Position numbers and translations under genes: made by a program. Source: Bacteroidales bacterium (lineage in GTDB: Bacteria; Bacteroidota; Bacteroidia; Bacteroidales; Marinilabiliaceae). From it: a stretch of DNA of 64,000 nucleotides. Shown piece by piece: positions 19,983 to 26,913 of the stretch (within the stretch, counting starts at the first letter, position 1; each line of letters begins with the position of its first letter). The notes beneath the pieces are model-generated. The model did no database searches. It saw only the letters and a program-made list of their open reading frames with translations, and was not told where the DNA came from. The stretch lies in contig JAFPZF010000082.1 of assembly GCA_017417385.1 (NCBI GenBank), positions 20,449-84,448 on the forward strand. The letters are read 5' to 3'.

Positions 19983-20525
19983 TTAATCCTTCACTAATGT
20001 CATTATCTCCGGTATGTTCCGCCCGTAACCGTCATAGTCTAGCCCATAGCCGACTATGAAGTCGTTCGGTATGTCAAGACCGACGTACTCCGGCCGCCAG
20101 CCCTCTATCTGGCAGCTCCCCGGCTTGAATAGCAACGTCGCTACGAGTATCTCCTTCGCTCCCTTCGCCGCTATCTGCTTCTTCAATCCCTCTATCGTCA
20201 TCCCCGTGTCTACGACGTCCTCGACGATCACGACTGTACGACCCTTTATGTCCTCGTTCAGCCCTATCAGCTCCTTCATCGTCCCCGTGCTCGACATGCC
20301 CGAGTACGACGCCAACTTTACAAACGATATGTTCAATGGTATGCTGACCCGCTTCATCAAGTCACTCGCAAACATGAACGCACCGTTCAACACACAGAGA
20401 AACAACGGATCCTTGCCGTCAAGGTCTCTGTTTATCTGTTCTGCGACGCGATTTACGACCTCCTGCATCTTGCCCTCGTCGTACGTCGTCTCGAACTCCT
20501 TGTCTAATATCCTTATCCTCGACAT
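19983..20525 (-). CDS. hpt: Hypoxanthine phosphoribosyltransferase
   Basis: Salvages hypoxanthine and guanine with PRPP to IMP and GMP. It is 180 residues, the normal size. The PRPP-binding signature is VVIVEDVVDTGMTI (about 95-108), the flexible loop includes KLASYSGMSSTGTM, and the C-terminal base-binding stretch is RPEYVGLDIPNDFIVGYGLDY. It is followed by adk 27 nt downstream. Confidence 0.96.
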   Translation of the reverse strand: MSRIRILDKEFETTYDEGKMQEVVNRVAEQINRDLDGKDPLFLCVLNGAFMFASDLMKRVSIPLNISFVKLASYSGMSSTGTMKELIGLNEDIKGRTVVIVEDVVDTGMTIEGLKKQIAAKGAKEILVATLLFKPGSCQIEGWRPEYVGLDIPNDFIVGYGLDYDGYGRNIPEIMTLVKD

Positions 20526-20533
20526 AATTGACG

Positions 20534-20541
20534 CAAAAGTA
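20534..20541 (-). promoter_or_regulatory. -7 box before hpt-adk
   Basis: TACTTTTG matches TAnnTTTG, 9 nt upstream of the start codon, implying a very short leader. A TTG lies 15 nt further upstream, closer than usual. Confidence 0.4.
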
Positions 20542-20733
20542 GTAATAATTTCGTCTCAACATACCTCCCTCTGCAATTTACTTTACTAATTATCCCCCGT
20601 TACGCATCTACCTCCACCTTTGTTTCATTTTATCCCTCGACTTTATTGCTTTTTATTTTTCATTAACCGTCTATCCTCCAACACTCTGCATTCATACTTG
20701 GTATGCCCCACCCATCTTCCGACGAACTAATTC

Positions 20734-23700
20734 CTATCTCACTTTCTTTGCTCCGTGACAATGCGTGCAGATATTTGTTCCATGACATGTCTTGCACGTC
20801 AACCCGTTGACTTTTCCGCCTGAGCAAAACGAACACTTCCCCCATCCATTACACAGATGACACACTCGCCCCTTTATCTGGTCCGAACAGCACCTGCTAC
20901 ACTTTCCCGTCCCTACACACCGGTCACACATGCGACCACTAATATCACCCCTTCCTCTGCAAAAATTGCAACTCTTGCTCCCATAACATAGGCTACAATT
21001 CGACTCCGACGTCCCCTGCCCATTGCTATGTACGTGTCTGCTTCCCGTCGTTTCATAACTCGTCCCCCCGCTCGTCGAATATCCTCCAGTCGACACTCCT
21101 CCGTTCGTCGAATACCCTCCCGACGCCTGAGTCGTTCCCACTGTCCGCCCCCGACGCGCATTGTTTATCTGCTGAATTTGTTGCAACCCGTTTATCATCT
21201 GGTTGTTGGCCTGCACTATCCCGTTCACCAATGCATTCCAACGCTCTTCCTTTGCCTGTCTCTCCCGCTCTGCCGCCTGCTGCCTAGCTATCTGCTCCTG
21301 CCTCTCCCGTTCCTCTCTTGCCTGCCTCTCCATCCTCGCATGCTCCTCCCGAGCCTGCCTCTCATACTCCTCCTGCTCCCTCTTTGCGGCAACGATGTCT
21401 CTCAATGCGTCTACGTATGCATTTAGTTTCTCATTACTCGAATCCATCCCGTATGCGTCCAACGCTATTTTGTATGCCCCCTCAACATCTCCATCTTCAT
21501 ACTTCTTCAGGCTGTTCTTTATCTTCGCCTTCCACTCCAAATCGGTAAAACCATAGTTCTTCGCATACATTATCACCTCCCTATACGGCGGCTCTCCCTT
21601 GTTTAGCAGCTCGTCAAACACTTTGCTCACAAGCTGCCCTTCATACGTAGCTGTAAACAACGCCCTGCCAGGCAACGTGTAACGCTGCCCCTCTTCATCA
21701 AACGACTTTATGGCTACGACAAAACAATTCGAGAGACAATGTATTTCATGAAAGCCTGGGGCTGCTATCGTATCCCCAGTTGTCTTGTTCTTCAGCCCGA
21801 ATAGCCCGTCCTCCTCCAAGACCTCATACTTCTTCGCATGCTCGCCCTGAGCACTATAGAACACGGGCCTCCCGTTTGGATTCCACCTGTAATATTCATC
21901 GTCCGCCACCTCGGCAGCATCACAATATATGACGAGCTTCTCACAACCCTCAAACACTCCATCACCTATTTTCGTGGTCTTGATTGGTATCGTTATCCCC
22001 TTCAACTCCCTGCACTTCGCAAACGCCATCTTCCCGATCTCCTCGGTTTTCCCGCTCATCCCTACTCTCTCCAGATTATAGCAATTCGAAAACGCCCCAG
22101 CTCCTATCTTCACGACGCTATTCGGTATGTCTATCGACTTCAAGTATAGACACGCCGCAAAAGACAACGGTCCTATTTCCTTGAGAGTGCTCGGCAACTT
22201 GACCTCCGCTATCTTCGTCCCTATGAACGCCTCCTCGCCTATGCTCACTACTCTATACGTACCTCCACCTATGACGACGCTCGAAGGCACTGTCTCCCTT
22301 GGCCCGTCTCCATTATAGCACACGAGTCTCGCCGTCTTCTCCGTCTTCGATATCACCTCATACTCGAACTTCGGCAGCACTGTCTTACCCCACACTACAT
22401 TCCCTCCATCTTTATTCCAGTCAAAGTCCCACCTATGCGGACGTGTCGAAGCATCCGGCTTTATCACCGCCTGACTGCATCCCACAAACGCGCCCTCCAT
22501 TACTTCCTTCACCTCTATCGGTAAGTTTATGCTCCGCAATGCCTTGCAGTCTCGGAACGCCCCCTTCCCTATCATTCTTATCTCTTTCGGCAACTTGACT
22601 TCCCGTACACCCGTCCCTGCAAACGACTCCTGACCCAAACCCATCACCCGCAATGTCCTACCTCCGTAACTGACTTTTCCGGGAACTACTATCGTCTCCT
22701 CATCGCTTACGTACTTAACTATTCCTGCCTCCTCACCTTCCACTTCAGTAAAGAGAAAACCGCCCTGTAAAAACACCCCACCATAGACCTCCTGCTTTCC
22801 CGCTGCCCAATTGCCGTCCCAACCCGACCCGCCTTCATCTGACTCGCAGCATACGACACTCGACTTCGTATAGTTGAAAAACGCATGCTTCCCTATCTTT
22901 TCTACTGTCTTCGGTATGTATATCACTTCTGCCTCACACTCATAAAACGCCCTCTCTCCTATATCCGTCACCCCATTCGGGATTATCACCTCACGTATCT
23001 TCTTGCAGTTCATAAACGCCTCTTCTCCTACTCTCCTCAACGACACTGGCAACGTCAATTCCTCTATGCTCTTACAGTATTGAAACGCCCACTCACCGAT
23101 ACTTTCCACCTTGTCGGGGATGCTGACACTCACCAACTTCTCGCAACGCATGAATGCACAGTCGCCAATTGTCTCTACGCTGTTCGCTATAGTAACGGCC
23201 TCCAGGGCCTCGCATCCAGAGAACGCACCACCACCTATCTTCTTTACTCCTTCCGGAATGACTACCGACGTCAATCCCGTCCCCATGAACGTACAATCCG
23301 CTATCTCACTAAGACCATGCGGCAGCTCCACCCTCTCCAGACTTGTGCAATTCTTAAAAGCAAAACCACCAATCTCTCCCACCGATTCCGAAACTTTGAC
23401 CTCCTTCAGGCTGCTACATCCTTCAAATGCGAAGCTCCCTATCTTCTTCACCGCGCTCGGGATGCTGACCGACGTCAACTTATGGCAATTTTTGAACGCA
23501 TGACTCCCTATCGCGACGACGGCATAATCCGTCCCCCTATGCCGAACCTGACTGGGTATGTTCGCCACCACCGGCTTGTCTATCTTCTCTGTACTGAGCG
23601 GATCCAAAAGTTTGAACTTATGGGTCACCTCGACGCTCCCTTCGTCCAATATCTTGTAATAGAGTCCGTCCTCCTCGAAATCGTACGCCCTCGCCCCGAC

Positions 23701-23745
23701 GACCATCATGAGCGCCAGAACTATCATTACTACTTTCGCCGTCAT
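20734..23745 (-). CDS. Secreted BspA-type leucine-rich-repeat protein with C-terminal zinc knuckles
   Basis: About 1003 residues from the start MTAKVVMIVLALMMVVGARA, which gives a clean signal peptide. Three parts follow. First, many BspA/TpLRR repeats (about 55-640) of the form IGSHAFKNCHKLTSVSIP. Second, a Glu/Arg-rich coiled coil near 765-815 (REQEEYERQAREEHARME) then a Gly/Ser-rich linker. Third, a C-terminus (about 915-1000) with eight CxxC pairs spaced like DnaJ zinc knuckles (CSLCYGS, CNFCRGRG, CDRCVGTG, CSRC, CHLCNGWG, CSFCSGG, CKTCHGT, CTHCHGA). BspA repeats mediate adhesion in oral and gut Bacteroidetes. The zinc region suggests protein binding, but its role in an exported protein is unclear. 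Confidence 0.85.
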   Translation of the reverse strand: MTAKVVMIVLALMMVVGARAYDFEEDGLYYKILDEGSVEVTHKFKLLDPLSTEKIDKPVVANIPSQVRHRGTDYAVVAIGSHAFKNCHKLTSVSIPSAVKKIGSFAFEGCSSLKEVKVSESVGEIGGFAFKNCTSLERVELPHGLSEIADCTFMGTGLTSVVIPEGVKKIGGGAFSGCEALEAVTIANSVETIGDCAFMRCEKLVSVSIPDKVESIGEWAFQYCKSIEELTLPVSLRRVGEEAFMNCKKIREVIIPNGVTDIGERAFYECEAEVIYIPKTVEKIGKHAFFNYTKSSVVCCESDEGGSGWDGNWAAGKQEVYGGVFLQGGFLFTEVEGEEAGIVKYVSDEETIVVPGKVSYGGRTLRVMGLGQESFAGTGVREVKLPKEIRMIGKGAFRDCKALRSINLPIEVKEVMEGAFVGCSQAVIKPDASTRPHRWDFDWNKDGGNVVWGKTVLPKFEYEVISKTEKTARLVCYNGDGPRETVPSSVVIGGGTYRVVSIGEEAFIGTKIAEVKLPSTLKEIGPLSFAACLYLKSIDIPNSVVKIGAGAFSNCYNLERVGMSGKTEEIGKMAFAKCRELKGITIPIKTTKIGDGVFEGCEKLVIYCDAAEVADDEYYRWNPNGRPVFYSAQGEHAKKYEVLEEDGLFGLKNKTTGDTIAAPGFHEIHCLSNCFVVAIKSFDEEGQRYTLPGRALFTATYEGQLVSKVFDELLNKGEPPYREVIMYAKNYGFTDLEWKAKIKNSLKKYEDGDVEGAYKIALDAYGMDSSNEKLNAYVDALRDIVAAKREQEEYERQAREEHARMERQAREERERQEQIARQQAAERERQAKEERWNALVNGIVQANNQMINGLQQIQQINNARRGRTVGTTQASGGYSTNGGVSTGGYSTSGGTSYETTGSRHVHSNGQGTSESNCSLCYGSKSCNFCRGRGDISGRMCDRCVGTGKCSRCCSDQIKGRVCHLCNGWGKCSFCSGGKVNGLTCKTCHGTNICTHCHGAKKVR

Positions 23746-23831
23746 AATCTTTTGCACTGCCCGTGTCGTGCGCAACTCTTGGATTTATGTTTAGCCCGCC
23801 GTCAGGACGTCTTCCGCCTCACGCCTATTTG

Positions 23832-23839
23832 CAAAAGTA
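23832..23839 (-). promoter_or_regulatory. -7 box before the LRR gene
   Basis: TACTTTTG matches TAnnTTTG about 87 nt upstream of the LRR protein start codon. Confidence 0.4.
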
Positions 23840-23874
23840 ATAATCTTTCTCAACTACCACCCACCTATGCACAC

Positions 23875-23907
23875 AAAAAAAGAAGCTGGACGATAATCAT
23901 CCAACTC
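23875..23907 (-). terminator. Terminator after the tRNA-Val cluster
   Basis: A 7-bp stem (AGTTGGA / TCCAGCT, one G-T pair) followed by TCTTTTTTT on the minus strand, just past the last tRNA. Confidence 0.7.
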
Positions 23908-23919
23908 CCTTCACCCTCG

Positions 23920-23994
23920 TGGGTTTTGAGGGATTCGAACCCCCGACCCTCTGCTTGTAAGGCAGACGCTCTAAACCAGCTGAGCTAAAAACCC
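23920..23994 (-). tRNA. tRNA-Val(UAC)
   Basis: 75 nt cloverleaf: acceptor GGGTTTT/AAAACCC, D arm GCTCAGCTGGTTTAGAGC, anticodon stem TCTGC/GCAGA with loop CTTACAA (anticodon UAC), T arm with GTTCGAATC. CCA is not encoded. U33 is present, unlike in the near-identical copy at 24113. Confidence 0.97.
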
Positions 23995-24009
23995 TCCAAT
24001 ATGTAAGTG

Positions 24010-24084
24010 TGGGCATTAACGGATTCGAACCGCTGACCCTTTGTCTGTCAGACAAATGCTCTAAACCAGCTGAGCTAAATGCCC
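24010..24084 (-). tRNA. tRNA-Val(GAC)
   Basis: 75 nt: acceptor GGGCATT/AATGCCC, anticodon stem TTTGT/ACAAA with loop CTGACAG, giving U33 and anticodon GAC (codons GUC/GUU). The T loop is TTCGAATC. It is the middle gene of a three-tRNA valine cluster. Confidence 0.92.
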
Positions 24085-24112
24085 ATCCACACCATGACTG
24101 TTTCTTCACTTG

Positions 24113-24187
24113 TGGGTTTTGAGGGATTCGAACCCCCGACCCTCTGCTTGTAGGGCAGACGCTCTAAACCAGCTGAGCTAAAAACCC
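24113..24187 (-). tRNA. tRNA-Val(UAC) copy with C33
   Basis: Identical over the whole 75 nt to the tRNA at 23920-23994 except one base: the nucleotide 5' of the anticodon is C instead of U (plus-strand g at 24153 against a at 23960), so the loop reads CCTACAA. U33 is nearly universal because it forms the U-turn. This copy is the promoter-proximal gene of the cluster. Confidence 0.85.
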
Positions 24188-24216
24188 GTTCAACAGTCAT
24201 TTCCGTTTTGCGAGTG

Positions 24217-24246
24217 CAAAGTTACTAATAATTTCTTTCCCTCCAA
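24217..24246 (-). promoter_or_regulatory. Promoter of the tRNA-Val cluster
   Basis: -7 box TAACTTTG (24217-24224) with TTGG at 24243-24246, about 19 nt apart, as in Bacteroidetes housekeeping promoters. It gives a short leader before the first tRNA. Confidence 0.6.
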
Positions 24247-24266
24247 CACCTAAACGAAAAAATATT

Positions 24267-24875
24267 TCATTTTCTGCTCTTTTTCTTCCTCACGCTCCAC
24301 CCAAAGCGCCCTATTTTCTTCCCGACAGCGTAATATTCGCCGTGCGCATAGCATATCATCCCTATCTTCCCCATGTCAAGTGCCCCACTATTTTCGTTGA
24401 TGTAGCGCTGGTCCGCCCTGACCTGCGTCACCTCGCCTATGAACATGTCATGACTGCCAAGCTCTATCACCTGTCTCACCTTGCACTCGAGCGACACAGG
24501 ACTCTCCCCTATCGACGGCGCACCGACGGTCTTAGACGCTATCGCTGTCAATCCCATCGCTTCCCACTTATCTACGTCCTTCCCGCTCTTCACCCCACAC
24601 CAGTCTGTCGCCCGCAACAGCTCGACGCTCGTCATGTTCACGACGAACTCTCCGGTCTCCTTGATCAACCGATGGGAATACCTGCTCTTCCTGACTGATA
24701 TGCTGACCATCGCCGGGTCGGAACAGACTGTCCCGGCCCAAGCGATGGTTATGATGTTCGTCCCGAGCTCCTGGTTCCCGCAGCTGACAAGCACGACGGG
24801 CACCGGCGCCAGCATGTTCCCGCCTCGCCAATACACGCTGCTCACGACGACTTCCTGTCTCTCTCTGCCTGCCAT
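24267..24875 (-). CDS. Flavin reductase family protein
   Basis: About 202 residues from MAGRERQEVVV; a longer frame would overlap pyrI. It belongs to the flavin-reductase-like (FMN-binding split barrel) family, with PVPVVLVSCGNQELGTN near the N-terminus, the signature VSISVRKSRYSHRLIKETGEFVVN, and CYAHGEYYAVGKKIGRFGWS at the end. Such proteins bind FMN and reduce flavin or act as small oxidoreductases; the partner is unknown. It starts 11 nt after pyrI, and the order pyrB-pyrI-flavin reductase is familiar from Bacteroidales. Confidence 0.88.
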   Translation of the reverse strand: MAGRERQEVVVSSVYWRGGNMLAPVPVVLVSCGNQELGTNIITIAWAGTVCSDPAMVSISVRKSRYSHRLIKETGEFVVNMTSVELLRATDWCGVKSGKDVDKWEAMGLTAIASKTVGAPSIGESPVSLECKVRQVIELGSHDMFIGEVTQVRADQRYINENSGALDMGKIGMICYAHGEYYAVGKKIGRFGWSVRKKKSRK

Positions 24876-24886
24876 GCTCCGGCTCC

Positions 24887-25345
24887 CTACTCTATCACGA
24901 GATGCTGCTCCGTCGTCACCTTCTCGCAGTACCTGCACTTCAACTCGAGAGGCTGCTTGCTGACTACGAAGAACCTCGTCACGATCTTCTCATGATTGGT
25001 GATGCACTTCGGATTAAAGCAACGTACGTAACCCTTGACTTCGTCCGGGATGCTGACGGTCCGCTTCTCGACGACTTCATAGTCCCGTATGGTGTTCAGC
25101 TTCGCCTGTGGCGCGACTAACGCTATCTTGTTGATCTCGTCGTCCGAGAACTCTCTGTCCGCGACCTTGATGATGGCCTTCTTACCGAGCTTCCCACTCT
25201 CGAGGTTCATTCCGAAGGTTATCTGGTTCCCGCTGTTCTCTAGCCCCAGCAACGAAATGACCTTGAAAAGGTTCTGCGACGGTATGTGGTCGATGACTGT
25301 GCCATTCTTGATCGCACTGACCTTCAACTCCTTATGCTGTTCCAT
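24887..25345 (-). CDS. pyrI: Aspartate carbamoyltransferase regulatory subunit
   Basis: The 152-residue regulatory chain of ATCase, which binds ATP/CTP at the N-terminus and contacts PyrB through a zinc domain. The N-terminal allosteric domain starts at LKVSAIKNGTVIDHIP with KVISLLGL. The four zinc-binding cysteines are visible as CFNPKC and CRYC (about residues 109-140). It begins 7 nt after the pyrB stop, forming pyrBI for pyrimidine synthesis. Presence of pyrI implies nucleotide feedback control of the enzyme. Confidence 0.97.
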   Translation of the reverse strand: MEQHKELKVSAIKNGTVIDHIPSQNLFKVISLLGLENSGNQITFGMNLESGKLGKKAIIKVADREFSDDEINKIALVAPQAKLNTIRDYEVVEKRTVSIPDEVKGYVRCFNPKCITNHEKIVTRFFVVSKQPLELKCRYCEKVTTEQHLVIE

Positions 25346-25352
25346 CTTTCTC

Positions 25353-26264
25353 CTACTTTACGCCTAATATCGAGGCTATGATTGCCATTCTTGTATACAC
25401 TCCGTTCTCGGCCTGCTTGAAGTAATAGGCCTTGGGATTTGAATCTACGTCGGTCGAGATTTCGTTCACCCTCGGCAGCGGATGTAATATCCTCATGTTG
25501 TCCTTCGTGCCCTCCAGCATAGCATTGTGGAGGACGTAGGTGTTCTTGACTCTCTCGTACTCTATCAGGTCGGAGAATCTCTCCTTCTGGACTCGCGTCA
25601 TGTAGAGGATGTCTGCCTTCCCGAGTACTTCCTGCATGTCCCTGTGCTCCTCGTAATATATGCCCTTCTCGTCGAGGAATGTCTTGTACTCCTGCGGCAT
25701 CTTGAGCTCGTCCGGCGCTACGAAGTAGAACTTTGGATTGAAATAGCTCATCGCCATCAGGAGTGAATGGACGGTCCTGCCATACTTGAGGTCGCCGACC
25801 ATCGCTATCTCGAGATTGTCGAGATGTCCCTGGGTCTTCTTTATGGAGAACATGTCGAGCAACGTCTGGCTCGGATGCTGATTCGCCCCGTCTCCAGCAT
25901 TGACGATAGGCACCCGGCTCTGCTCCGACGCATAACGCGCAGCACCCTCCAGCGGATGTCGCATAACTATCAGGTCGGCATAGTTGCTGACCATGATGAT
26001 GGTGTCCTTCAGGGTCTCACCCTTCGTGGTGCTCGTCGCATTGACATCCGAGAATCCTATGACTCGCGCCCCTAGTCTGTTGATGGCGGTCTCAAAACTT
26101 AACCGCGTACGCGTCGACGGCTCGAAAAACAAGCTCGCTATGACTTTGTCACGTAGCAACGGCTGGTTGGGATTCGCCTCGAAATCCGCAGCCAACTCGA
26201 TGATGCGCAGTATCTCCTCCTTCGAGAAATCGTCTATCGAGACGAGACTTTTTCCTTTTATCAT
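25353..26264 (-). CDS. pyrB: Aspartate carbamoyltransferase catalytic subunit
   Basis: Joins carbamoyl phosphate and aspartate, the committed step of pyrimidine synthesis. It is 303 residues from [17 protein letters not shown]; an upstream in-frame extension overlaps the preceding gene and lacks family similarity. The carbamoyl-phosphate motif is [17 protein letters not shown] (about 46-62), and the later [25 protein letters not shown] and HPLPRVNEI stretches carry substrate contacts. It lies 2 nt after the YhcH-family gene and 7 nt before pyrI. Confidence 0.97.
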   Translation of the reverse strand: MIKGKSLVSIDDFSKEEILRIIELAADFEANPNQPLLRDKVIASLFFEPSTRTRLSFETAINRLGARVIGFSDVNATSTTKGETLKDTIIMVSNYADLIVMRHPLEGAARYASEQSRVPIVNAGDGANQHPSQTLLDMFSIKKTQGHLDNLEIAMVGDLKYGRTVHSLLMAMSYFNPKFYFVAPDELKMPQEYKTFLDEKGIYYEEHRDMQEVLGKADILYMTRVQKERFSDLIEYERVKNTYVLHNAMLEGTKDNMRILHPLPRVNEISTDVDSNPKAYYFKQAENGVYTRMAIIASILGVK

Positions 26265-26266
26265 AT

Positions 26267-26836
26267 CTATTCTACGTAATCTAGCTTTATGACTATCACT
26301 CTCAATGTCTGGTCGGCCACCGGCGTCTGTACCTTGGCTACGTGCCAGTCGCTCGGGAAGAACAAGAACGCTGTCCCCGCATGCCCTACTCTGAACGTCG
26401 CCTTCTCGACGTCGAAATTGTAGTGGATGACGTCCTCCCTCCACTTGTCCCTCGGCTCCGATGTCGCATGGTCCAGCAGATAGAAACCCTCTACGCCTCT
26501 CACGACGACCTGCAGGTCTATATGGTGATAGTGGCTCTCGCTCTGCCGGTTCTCGACACTGGCATTCTGGGTGTCCTCGACACTGGCAGTCAACGTCGAC
26601 CCCTCTATCGGATGCCGCCCCTTCTCTATGCCCTTGAGGTCATGGGTGCTCAGCCACTCTATGGCCTTGTCCCACTGCGCCTGGTTCTTCTTGTACTGCT
26701 GCTCGACTTCCTCCATGTTGGTCGTCGCGTCTAGCTTCAGCCCAGCAGCCGACATCTTCTCGACGACGGCCTTTCCTTGCGCCATGACGGTCACGACCGC
26801 AAGACTGAGCAACATGGTCATTATTGTCTTTCTCAT
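26267..26836 (-). CDS. YhcH/YjgK/YiaL family protein, exported
   Basis: 189 residues with a signal peptide ([20 protein letters not shown]). The rest matches the YhcH/YjgK/YiaL (DUF386) cupin-like family: [37 protein letters not shown], and [14 protein letters not shown]. The His/Glu-rich residues are typical of the metal site. Family members are tied to sialic-acid or other sugar handling in enterobacteria. An exported form is commonly seen in Bacteroidetes. It abuts pyrB (2 nt), which suggests co-transcription but no obvious pathway link. Confidence 0.85.
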   Translation of the reverse strand: MRKTIMTMLLSLAVVTVMAQGKAVVEKMSAAGLKLDATTNMEEVEQQYKKNQAQWDKAIEWLSTHDLKGIEKGRHPIEGSTLTASVEDTQNASVENRQSESHYHHIDLQVVVRGVEGFYLLDHATSEPRDKWREDVIHYNFDVEKATFRVGHAGTAFLFFPSDWHVAKVQTPVADQTLRVIVIKLDYVE

Positions 26837-26913
26837 CTGTTCTTTTGTTTGCTTTCGTCTCTTTTATTCTGTCATTCTGCTCTTGTTGCGGTCTCCGTCC
26901 CCGTCTCGCCTTT

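Noticed and set aside
23897..24109. 70-codon frame across the valine tRNAs
   Set aside because: It is the translation of tRNA genes (FSSAGLE..LP.KQRV.GSNP is the usual tRNA-derived phrase).
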